Positions 55,437 to 64,000 of a stretch of 64,000 nucleotides of DNA are shown here, piece by piece. Source of the DNA: Maratus speciosus (lineage: Eukaryota; Arthropoda; Arachnida; Araneae; Salticidae); contig OZ010795.1 in assembly GCA_963932465.1 (NCBI GenBank), positions 473,608,806-473,672,805 of the forward strand, written 5' to 3'. Both the position numbers and the translations under genes were made by a program. Below the pieces are notes generated by a model. It made no database searches and had not been told where the DNA came from. It saw only the letters and a list, made by a program, of their open reading frames with translations. The stretch's first letter is position 1; each line of letters starts with the position of its first letter.

Positions 55437-56632
55437 CTTTTGTGAAAAAAATTTACACCTCAGCATCAATATAATTTTTGACAGAAAGTGAAGAATAAAG
55501 CTGTGTAGGGGCCCAAGTTATCATGATTATGGACCCAAGTCGTTTTTTCACGATCATAAATCTAGATCAGAAAAAATCCCGTCGTCAAGTGAGTTTAGAG
55601 AAAATTGGGAAGCAACTTTAATATCACGCTTCAATTTTTGTGCAAGCAGCAAACATGAGCATGACGATTTTATTTTCCATCAGGTTCAGTAGGTATAGGA
55701 ATAGGATCAAGAATTTTGAATATCATTTTTAATTTTCTGTATGTGGTGAATCTCATGTATAATGAAGTTATACGTAAGTTTGATATTTTAAAGGATAATA
55801 AAAATATACTAAAGTATTTCTGTTTTCCAATTTTTTTTTTTTTTTCTCTCATAATATGGTTTAAATTTAAGCTCACTCGCCAGGAATACAAGCAGAAATT
55901 GGAGACCCCGAACAGAGGTCAGGTGGGCCCTCTGCATCTCCTGTATTTACTATATGCATATACTTAAATGGTTCCTCACGGGGCCTTTTCAACTTAGGGC
56001 ACCGATGCAACTCTCCGCCCTATCGCCCTCTGATCATGTCCCTGTTACTCGCATAATAATAGTTTAGCCAAAATGATCTTTCGGTTTTTCATATAAAACG
56101 TCATAAGAGAGTAAACTGATTGATTAAGATATGTTGAACACAGAGAGCCCCAAGAATGTCTATACTCTGGGCCTCTAAATTTTTAAATCAAGTCTTTATG
56201 ACTATTTCATACTGACTTTAATTTGGTAATGGAAATAATTATTTTGTGTATATTCGAAATCATTATTTTTACTTATTTCTTAGGGAATTTTCTTTATATG
56301 TATGTACTCATAACTTTTATAAAATCAAAAATTTCAGTTTTTTTTATTCTTGTTTTCTTTTCTGTTATGCTTGTATCTATACTTTGCAACAAATATAGTT
56401 AATAAGAACATAAGGATTAAAAAGAAAAAAAACAGAAACAAAAGTTTGTACAGAATAAGCATAAATATAACAAGTATTATGTACCATCAATTTAGAAAAA
56501 AAATCCCAATTAGACATTCCCTGAAATCTTATTACCTGATAATATCTGAATACCCGCGGAGGAAGAGAGGTAAGAGGAAAACAGTATCTAATGCGACATT
56601 GCCTCAAGGCGTAGGCATAGCTCCCTAAGGCT
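55437..56632. other. Noncoding stretch
   Basis: No exon is supported. GGGCCCAAGTTATCATGATT and a related copy GACCCAAGTCG with ATGAT lie near 55510-55555. A poly(T) tract lies near 55832-55846. A 163-codon minus frame (56377-56868) spans AT-rich DNA and the MITE terminus at 56633 and has no recognised domain. Confidence 0.5.
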
Positions 56633-56870
56633 GCGTACACACTATCCAGCATCTTGCAGTCACCTTTCGGCACGTTTGTTCCCTGTTGTCGGGTTATTTG
56701 ATGGCTAATGGGTTTTGTATGACAAGGATAGGAAGTTGCAGGACGGAAGTGGACGCAAATCCACGTTGACAGTTTTACGACTGTTGTTTGGGGAGAAAAT
56801 CGCATAGAAAAAGTATCACTCCCTTTGTCAATTCGATACAGTTCCTCATTTTTTACTTTCCAATCCACTT
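56633..56870 (+). mobile_element. MITE terminus of the GGCTGCGTACACACT type
   Basis: Starts AAGGCTGCGTACACACTATC, the same terminus as at 63131. No inverted partner was found, so the right boundary is arbitrary. Confidence 0.45.
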
Positions 56871-56978
56871 AAAAAGGTTGCAATTATTTGGCAATGTAAA
56901 ATAAGCAGAAAAAAGCTTCACATTTTCGCCAAGTGAAACGGGGGTGTTTTTTGTTCTTACAATGAAAAAAAGAGAGAT

Positions 56979-57321
56979 ACCGTATTTTATGGAAGAAACG
57001 CCGCGGCGTTTACGAATTTAAAAGTTAATTTTTTTTCCAAGTGTGGCGTTTACGATTTTTTTTTCAAATACCAACTGAGTTTCCTTAATTTAAAAATTCA
57101 TAAAAGTATTTAAAATCGGATTTAAATATTTTAAATAAAACTGCAGCCATCTTAAGATATTAAAAAGAGGCATCCTACACTGCTCAGAAAACTTTGATTA
57201 AAGTTAGGTCAATATGACGCTGTCGACAAAAATAGCGTCCCGATTGATGCGGCGATTACGATATTTTTAAGCTTATTCCGGCCAATTTGAGGAGTGCGGC
57301 GTTTCTTCCTTAAAATACGGT
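56979..57321. mobile_element. 343 bp MITE with TIRs of about 25 bp
   Basis: ACCGTATTTTATGGAAGAAA then CGCCGC at left is inverted at right (GCGGCGTTTCTTCC then TTAAAATACGGT). The interior is AT-rich. Target duplication not clear. Confidence 0.82.
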
Positions 57322-57484
57322 GCACAAACTATTATTAATGTATTTTTAATAAATATTCAGTAAAATTACATCAGAATTTTAGTATTATATTTATTACGGA
57401 TGTGGGTTTACTTTCATATGACATTTTACTGTTTGTAATTGCTAAGAGATTAAAATTGACAATTTTTGTTATGGGTCTAATATT

Positions 57485-57927
57485 TAATTTTGTAGAACAG
57501 TTTTTCTCAAAAATTTCAATTATTTTTAAATATATACTTTCAAAAATTTCTTAAAATTCTTCCTAAATTCGCTTGTCAACAACGCGAAGCTTTCCGAGAC
57601 AGTTACTAATACATTTTTAAACGTAAATGTAGAAAACTGGCTTGTGAAGCGATTTGAAATTGAAAAGCTTTTACTTTTTTTAATAAATAAATTACGTGTA
57701 GCGTTTAAAGCGATTCTGGTCACGTAACGACATTTTTTTTTCTTCGTGTCACATCCTAAAATTCGGGCCCACTTGGACAGTATTTTCAGAAAGATCTCCT
57801 GTGTTTACCAAAAAATGGAAAACGTCTGTCGATTACATTGTTTATGAATCACAACACCTGCTCATTTCATGAAATTCCGAACATTTTTTTTTAAATCTGT
57901 CAAAAATAGCCCCTTTTGATGACAGCC
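57485..57927. mobile_element. Family P MITE, copy at 57.5 kb
   Basis: The interior matches the 26.7 and 45.8 kb copies (TTTAAACGTAAATGTAG, GATTCTGGTCACGTAACGAC, CTGTCAAAAATAGCCCCTTT). The right end ACAGCC precedes TTAA (57928-57931). The left end is diverged (AACAGTTTTTCTCAAAAA). Confidence 0.68.
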
Positions 57928-58043
57928 TTAATCAGTACTTTTAATAAAGGATTTTTTAAACAGTACGTTTTTATGAGCATAAATTTTAAAAAACTGTGTT
58001 CTTTTAAGAGAAAATTTATGATTAAATTTTGGTTATGAAATTA

Positions 58044-58044
<1 letters not shown>

Positions 58045-58086
<42 letters not shown>

Positions 58087-58100
58087 CATACATACACATA
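58045..58100 (+). repeat. (AT)n and (CATA)n microsatellite
   Basis: AT repeat at about 58045-58082 followed by ACATACATACATACA. Confidence 0.9.
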
Positions 58101-58270
58101 CAGTCAAACCTCGTTAACATGAACACGCTTAACGTGAATTACTTTTAACATGAATTGTTTTCAGTCCCTTGTAAAAACGAATACAAAGATTTGATACTGA
58201 TAACATGAATTACTGATAACATGAACGAAATTTTGATTCCCCTTGAGGTTCATGTTAAGAGGTTCGACTG
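58101..58270. mobile_element. 170 bp pogo/Tigger-type MITE
   Basis: Termini CAGTCAAACCTCGTTAACAT and CATGTTAAGAGGTTCGACTG are inverted, with TA on both sides. CAGT.AAACCTCG termini with a TA target are characteristic of pogo/Tigger elements. It sits in an (AT)n region. Confidence 0.88.
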
Positions 58271-58291
58271 TATATATATACACAAATATAT

Positions 58292-58824
58292 ATCATCATC
58301 CATCATCATCATCATCAACCATTTTCAATCCACTGCTGGATGTAGGTCTCCCCCAGATTTTTCCAATGTTTTCTGTCTAGTGCTTTAATCATCCAATTTA
58401 CACCGGCTACTTTTCTGATTTCATCACTCCATCTTACTTGAGGTCGTCTTCTTGGCCGTTTTACATCTCTGGGATACCACTGTAGGGTGCTTGTGCTCCA
58501 TCTATTGCCTTGTCTTCTTGCAATGTGCCCAGCCCATTTCCATTTTAGCCGTTTAATTCTTTCAATGATGTCAAAAACTTTCGTCTGACTTCTTATCCAG
58601 GTTATTCTTTTTCTGTCTCTTCTAGTTATACCTAGCATACATCTTTCCGTACTTATCTGTGTTGTTTGTAATCTTTGTACCATCCGTTTTGTTAGCGTCC
58701 ATGTTCCTGTTCCATAAGTTAGCACAGGCAAAATGCTACTCTTTAGAATAATATTGTTCTTCCCAAAAGAACTCCATGCATTTCTTATTCTTCTATTGAT
58801 TTCATTCATGATACTATTATCCGA
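58292..58824 (-). pseudogene. 3' end of an RTE-type non-LTR retrotransposon (reverse transcriptase C terminus)
   Basis: On the minus strand, 169 codons (58824-58318) remain open to a TGA at 58317-58315. They encode the C-terminal part of an endonuclease-reverse transcriptase. Recognisable family motifs in order are LTYGTGTW (usually L.YG.E.W), KWAGHIAR, RRRPQVRWSDEI (the GRP..RW motif) and GVNWMIKALDRKHW, ending YIQQWIENG. The catalytic YADD region and the endonuclease domain are missing, so this is a dead 5'-truncated copy. The stop is followed at once by a (TGATGA)n-type tail, the short 3' end typical of the RTE clade. The 5' truncation point abuts AT repeats. RTE is preferred over CR1 or Jockey from the C-terminal motif pattern. 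Confidence 0.85.
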
Positions 58825-58825
58825 T

Positions 58826-58854
58826 ATATATATATATATTTGTGATTTCAAATT

Positions 58855-58897
<43 letters not shown>

Positions 58898-58944
58898 AAT
58901 ATACATACACACACACACACACACACACACAGACACACACACAT

Positions 58945-58984
<40 letters not shown>
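58826..58984 (+). repeat. Compound (AT)n/(AC)n microsatellites
   Basis: AT runs at about 58859-58886 and 58950-58984 surround an (AC)n run at about 58906-58932. Low-complexity frames here are not genes. Confidence 0.92.
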
Positions 58985-58988
<4 letters not shown>

Positions 58989-59820
58989 AATTTCCATTTT
59001 ATACTACATGTTTGTCATCTTTCTTGGTATTTATTTAATATCATTTCAACAAAATCATCTCACTGCTGTTAATAAGTTATCAATTTTACAGTTACAATTT
59101 GCTGCTAAATTTATTAAATTAATTATTGTAATTGGAATAGATGATGATTTGTAATTATATTATGGCTATATTTTATCTTTCAAATTTCTATGCTGCTTAT
59201 GCGCAAGTGTATTAATGATCACTATTTGTTATTTTATTTTCATTTAGAATCGCAAGAATTCTTTCTGAAACGCAATTTCTTTTTAATGATATCTTTTATA
59301 TATTTCATAAATATATAATTTCTGTTAGCTAAATGTTTTGCGACGTTAGCAAACTATTTTTTAAATAATTTTTTTATGCGCTGGGTTTATTGATGCATTT
59401 GCGCAAAAAATTAGTGTGTTATCATAAGATTTCTACTATTGTAATTTCTTGATACCTAATTCTAAGAATTTCCATTTGATACTACATGTTTGTCATCTTT
59501 CTTGGTATTTATTTAATATCATTTTAACAAAATCATCTCACTGCTGTTGATAAGTTATCAATTTTACAGTTACAATTTGCTGCTAAATTTATTAAATTAA
59601 TTATTGTAATTGGAATAGATGATGATTTGTAATTATATTAATATATATGTGCTGGCTAATTGGTGGATTTTGCTTAATTACATGTATAGGGTTCCATCTG
59701 TATTTTGTATAATGATACAGTTATAATTTGCTGCTAAATTTATTAAATTAATTATTGTAATAGGAATATATGACGATTTGTAATTATATTATGGCTATAT
59801 ATATACATACATATACATAC

Positions 59821-59884
<64 letters not shown>

Positions 59885-60072
59885 GAGAAAATATATATTT
59901 AAGTATTGCGCGGCAGCGCAATACTACATGTATATTATATTACATGTAATTAATATTACATGTATAGGGTTCCATCTGTATTTTGTATAATGTTACAGTT
60001 ATAATTTGCTGCTAAATTTATTAAATTAATTATTGTAATAGGAATATATGATGATTTGTAATTATATTATGG

Positions 60073-60113
<41 letters not shown>

Positions 60114-60118
60114 TATAT
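58985..60118 (+). repeat. Nested direct repeats around a block of about 110 bp
   Basis: A 170 bp segment (AGAATTTCCATTT, CATGTTTGTCATCTTTCTTG) is repeated at 58986 and 59464. Its last part (AATTTGCTGCTAAATTTATT) occurs four times, near 59095, 59574, 59726 and 60005. A phrase ACATGTATAGGGTTCCATCT is repeated at about 59681 and 59958. Long (AT)n tracts follow at 59827-59881 and 60076-60117. Confidence 0.85.
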
Positions 60119-60557
60119 AATTGAGAAAATATCCAGTGTCACTTCTCAATGTTAATTTAACATGGAAAAGCCTATGGAGAACATAACTTTTTTCATTTTT
60201 TCTTCCCACCTTTTTGTCCCTGATGCCATTCATTTTTTATTCTTTACTAATTCTAATGATATTATAAATTTAAAGTGTAAAAACGTTTGCCTGACGCCAG
60301 GGTCAAAACAAATGATAAAATGCTTTTGCATATGCGTGAATTATAACCCAGAGAGAAACATGGGCCAATTTTTTTTTGCATTATTCAAATATTTTTCTTA
60401 ATAATTGCAATTTTCGCTTTTTTCATTGAAAATCAACGGACATTTTTCATAGAAAATGTAACATTTTTACTTCATGGTTGCAAAAATTTCAAAAGCCGTA
60501 ACAATAATTTATTTCTTTTTAGTTGAAAGATTTTCACGTAAAAAATTAAACTGAGCT

Positions 60558-60595
<38 letters not shown>

Positions 60596-61261
60596 AAAGG
60601 TGAATATGGCGTCATAGTGGAAATAATAAGGGTTATTTTCAGAATAAGTTTTTTGCTTTGGTCAAGTTTATATTTTAGTAAAAAGTTTCTAATGAATAGC
60701 TATTTTTACGCAGGTAGCGAACTTAGTGGGGAATTACATAACTTAAATTTTAAAATGTATTTTTTTCCGAGATGAGAACTATTTATACCCCAAGTTAAAC
60801 TTAGGTAATAATTTTCAGATGTGTTTACATCACCCCTTGGGTGAGTATAAGGTTTAAAAATTTAAGTAAAACATTTATTTTTTTATTTTTTACTGAATCA
60901 CAGCTATAATATTGTTATATATTAGCAGTAAGGATTAAACACAATTTGCATTTACATTCAAAGCGTTCCTGAGTGGGAAATAGGGTATCAAAATTTAAGT
61001 TAAGTTAATTTTTTATGCTTTTATTATAGATTTTTTACTATAGATTGTATAGATTTTTTTTATTATAGATTGTAGTTTTTGCCCAAACTACCGCAACCTG
61101 CATTACTACAGTAGTGAAACATTTGAATTACACATTGGTAAACTACATCCCATATTGTTATGCAATACCGCATACATCAAAGCCTGATGATGATACTCGC
61201 TATTAATTTTGAAATGCATTCGTCTGAGTGCTGTAGTTATTAAAAAACTAGACATATTAAA
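60119..61261. other. AT-rich noncoding stretch
   Basis: Poly(T) at 60560-60588. Short frames near 60162-60401 have no domain support. Confidence 0.6.
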
Positions 61262-61440
61262 CAAAAACATAATTTGAAGAACAAATTAAAAAAAAAACAA
61301 AATTTATTTCCTACGTTGTTTAAGCCCAAGAAGGGACAGATATTAAGTTATTTCATTCAATTAGTTCTACATTTAATGTTAAATTTTTGTAACAAATTAG
61401 TTAAGCCAATTGAAGATTTAAAAAATATATATATATTATA

Positions 61441-61682
61441 CAATATGATACTTAAAACGCCCTAAAAAGTGAGATTCCGTTCAAATGAAATCGAATTAAA
61501 TCTTAGACTTTTTTAAGTTTTGTATTTTGCATGCATCTTATCATTTTATTCAGAATTGTCATAAACATAATACAAAATCTGCAATACAAATATTTCCAAT
61601 TAAAAATGGAAGAAGTCGAAGATTTATTTCGATTTCATTTGAACGGAATCTCATTTTTTAAGGTGTTTTAAGTATCATATTG
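61441..61682. mobile_element. 242 bp foldback MITE
   Basis: CAATATGATACTTAAAACGC and its inverse form the ends, with TA on both sides. The arms extend about 64 bp through GTGAGATTCCGTTCAAATGA and its inverse. Confidence 0.88.
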
Positions 61683-61704
61683 TATGATTTTTTTTTTTTT
61701 TTAA

Positions 61705-62735
61705 CCTCCGGTCCGGTATGCTATTTCTTTCTCCCAGCTTATTTTGTGTCCAAAAAATAACGTTAGCTTATCAAGGCTAGCTGTAAAACAAATCATTACG
61801 ATTAAATACTCTTTAGCAATTTTTTAAACTTCTAAGCATCGCACACTTTTAGTTCTTATACCGTCGTATTGGAAAAAAAAAGGTTCTTTTAAATGCACTT
61901 TGTTTGAAAACTGTATCTCCATGTGTTTTTGAAATATTATTATTATTATTATTATTATTTTTGTAGTTTTTGGAGCCATTTGTTTAATATTGGCAACGGC
62001 ATTTTATCCATTTCTGTAGAAAGCAAAGGAAAAATAGTTTTAAAATATTAATTATATATTTTTGTTGCCATTTTCTCATAACAACCGAAAGAAAATGTAA
62101 TTAAAATACGTGCTATTTTGAAAAAAAATATAAACGAATGATTTCTGTTAAAACAATGGAGCTATTATATACTATATTTAATTGTAAGTATCGATGAATC
62201 ATTAGATAGCCGGTTTTTTTTGTTGTTTTTTTCTATTTTCTTGAATGACGATATCTTTTTTCTGCATTTGTGCATTATTTCGCGATAGTGATGTACTATG
62301 CATGCTTTACTGTCGGTGTGTGAAATTCTTAAGCGGATGCGAATGACGTCATTTTACATAAAATAAAACGTGTGCTTCAAGTCTTAAAATTTAAATATGT
62401 TTTGTACTGCAGTAGAGTCCCGCTTAACCGAGTTCTTTTCTTCTGATGGACTGGTGGCTTCTATTACTATGAAACAGCCATTATAAATGAAGTGTTAGGT
62501 GAAGATGAAAGAGCAGCCGTAAAAAACAATTATGGCCATTTCTTCCCCCCCCCCCCCCATTCTGACCAGAAAATCAGAGTTCTAACTTTTTATGGCTGCT
62601 TTTCATCTTCATTTAACACATCATTTATAATGGCTGTTTCATAATAATAGAAGCCATCAGTCCATCAGAAGAAAATGAAGTAATGGAAATGCCGGAGGCG
62701 ACACTAAATTCTGATAAAGCAGAATTCCTGTTCTC

Positions 62736-62745
<10 letters not shown>
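61705..62745 (+). repeat. Dispersed repeat R, copy 2 (interrupted)
   Basis: Matches 41985-42775, interrupted at about 62405-62683 by a pogo-like element. The homology resumes with ATGCCGGAGGCGACACTAAA and ends CTGTTCTCTAG plus a T-run. Confidence 0.8.
62410..62683. mobile_element. Pogo-like foldback element inside repeat R
   Basis: The left terminus is CAGTAGAGTCCCGCTTAACC. The core is an inverted pair TCTTCTGATGGACTGGTGGC ... GCCATCAGTCCATCAGAAGA around a spacer with a poly(C) run (62545-62558). The right terminus is missing. It is homologous to 54660-54948, which lacks the opposite end. Confidence 0.75.
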
Positions 62746-62766
<21 letters not shown>

Positions 62767-63128
62767 TCTTCAATTGGCTTAACTAATTTGTTACAAAAAA
62801 TTAACATTAAATGTAGAACTAATTGAATAAAATAACTTAATATCTCTCCCTTCTCAGGCTTAAACAATGTAAGAAATAAATTTTGTTTTTTTTTTAATTT
62901 ATTCTTCAAATTATGTTTTTGTTTAATATATATATATAACTGAATTGAGAATAACAGAAAATAATAAATAATAAAAAGCACCTGAAGTACATTCATTACA
63001 TTGGCGATTAAACGCCAAATCTAGCAATCGGTTGTTCTTGTCATTTCTGTCGGGAGCTACTCCTTAGTTCAAAGATAAAATTTATGGGTTTTTCTAGATG
63101 GTCTTTTGCAGGATAATCAAAACGCAGC

Positions 63129-63408
63129 TTAAGGCTGCGTACCCACTATCCTTCTAACTGATTTCAGTGTCGGCTTCGTTTTTTGTGGCTTTTCGGTGTC
63201 TTTGATTTTTAACGACTTTAGCAAGAAAGGGACTGATGTCCGGCAAAAGAGGAACCTTTCCTTCAAGTTGAGTCCAGCTCCTTATCTCCTGACCCATTGT
63301 TGATTCCCCTCATTCTTTTGTGAATAAACCGCAGATGATTTCAGAATAAAAGATTTTCCAAGAATACTAGAGAAGGAGGCAAAATACAAGTCAGAACGTA
63401 GCTTAAGA
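63129..63408. mobile_element. Tentative MITE with GGCTGCGTACCCACT terminus
   Basis: AGCTTAAGGCTGCGTACCCA at left has a weak inverted match at right (GAACGTAGCTTAAG). The terminus equals that at 56633. The boundary on the right is uncertain. Confidence 0.4.
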
Positions 63409-63660
63409 TCTGGTCATTTTTCAGGAAGGCAGGAAGTTGCGGGCTATTTGTACTATGGTAACGTGAGTAGTAGCGTGATCAAGTATTTTACAGCTTTTAG
63501 TCCTCTCAGTGGGGAGTTCCTGCGATTTTTGTTGGAAATCTTCTAAACTACGCTTCTGAGAAATGTATTTCAAATTGCAAAGGAAAAAAGTATAAGCAAG
63601 ATAAGATTTGTAATAGAATAAAATTCCTGTACTTGTTCCATCTGAAACCAATTTTTGTGC

Positions 63661-63847
63661 TTTTAAGTACTAAACATAAAACTTTTGAATCTGAATTAAA
63701 CAGAAAAAAACTGGAGGAAAATAACTGTTTTCTCAAACTTTACTTTTTATAGACAACGGGGGTGACCTTTTCCACCTATTTTGAGGGAAGCTGTTTGGAC
63801 ATATCGGGCATTTCTCCGCGCTGTCACAATAAACATATCCTTTCAAC
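63661..63847 (+). repeat. Near-identical dispersed repeat (partner at 55241-55436)
   Basis: See partner. The flanking sequences differ immediately outside, so this is not part of a longer segmental duplication. Confidence 0.85.
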
Positions 63848-64000
63848 CATTGAATAAAATTATAATTATTATTTAGTAATTAGGTACGGAAATTATAAAA
63901 ACTGCAAATTAGTAGTTTCATTAGTTAATAGTATACAATAACATTATATACATTAATATTTTATAATAATTACATAAAACTATATTAAATACCGGTGATA

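Larger units (their letters stand above)
61262..62927. mobile_element. 1.67 kb element with inverted repeats of about 165 bp, enclosing repeat R
   Basis: 61262-61425 and 62762-62927 are inverted copies (AATTTGAAGAACAAATTAAA, TTAAGCCAATTGAAGATTTA and their inverses) at roughly 94% identity by eye. They enclose repeat R copy 2, a foldback MITE and a pogo-like fragment. Repeat R at 41985 lacks these arms, so the arms may represent a separate element into which R inserted, with T-runs at the junctions. Confidence 0.68.

Noticed and set aside
56377..56868. 163-codon minus-strand frame
   Set aside because: It joins AT-rich noncoding DNA and a MITE terminus and has no recognisable domain; cysteine and tyrosine content reflects base composition.
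58733..59038. 101-codon plus-strand frame in microsatellites
   Set aside because: Its translation is dominated by IYIY and HTHT from AT and AC repeats and overlaps the RTE fragment on the other strand.

Overview
The window looks like gene-poor, AT-rich nuclear DNA of an arthropod, possibly an arachnid. The evidence is large repeat-filled introns, one sushi-domain gene fragment with GT-AG introns, an RTE-type retrotransposon fragment, and many short non-autonomous DNA transposons (Tc1/mariner, pogo, piggyBac, hAT and Helitron types). No bacterial operons, rRNA or CRISPR array were seen. The taxonomic guess rests on composition and repeat style, not on a marker gene.

Only one host gene is supported: the last two coding exons of a plus-strand protein. 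A complete CCP/sushi module (4917-5081, phase 1-1) is joined across a 3.9 kb intron to a terminal exon (8978-9096) that encodes a short charged tail. Upstream exons must lie left of the window or are unrecognised. The intron is mostly filled by a 3.2 kb repeat-bearing element (5428-8671).

Everything else is repeats, and a common theme runs through them. Non-autonomous elements carry internal satellite-like tandem arrays. Family F (copies at 20.5, 28.8, 29.9, 35.2 and 48.7 kb, with a distant relative at 11.4 kb) has short subterminal inverted repeats and one to four copies of a 173-174 bp monomer. Family S (21.0-23.2 and 38.6-41.1 kb) has matching hairpin-bearing ends; one copy holds a 328 bp satellite array and the other a roughly 1.7 kb very AT-rich insert. 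A 3.7 kb block at 49.8-53.5 kb is bounded by two outward-facing Helitron-type 3' ends and holds three different tandem arrays. A 16 bp minisatellite occurs twice in opposite orientations (27.8 and 36.3-37.0 kb) with a shared edge. A 102/84 bp alternating array lies at 44.1-44.8 kb.

Other landmarks are a 1.41 kb near-complete palindrome with Tc1/mariner-like ends (25.07-26.48 kb), a cluster of perfect palindromes (31.76-31.83 kb), several TTAA-flanked MITEs, nested hAT and pogo insertions, tRNA-like pol III boxes (45.05 and 54.48 kb), and the 3' end of an RTE retrotransposon (58.3-58.8 kb, minus strand). Nested insertions give a partial relative chronology. No autonomous transposase or second host gene is visible. 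Repeat boundaries and identities were read by eye and should be treated as approximate unless a terminal repeat or target duplication is cited.
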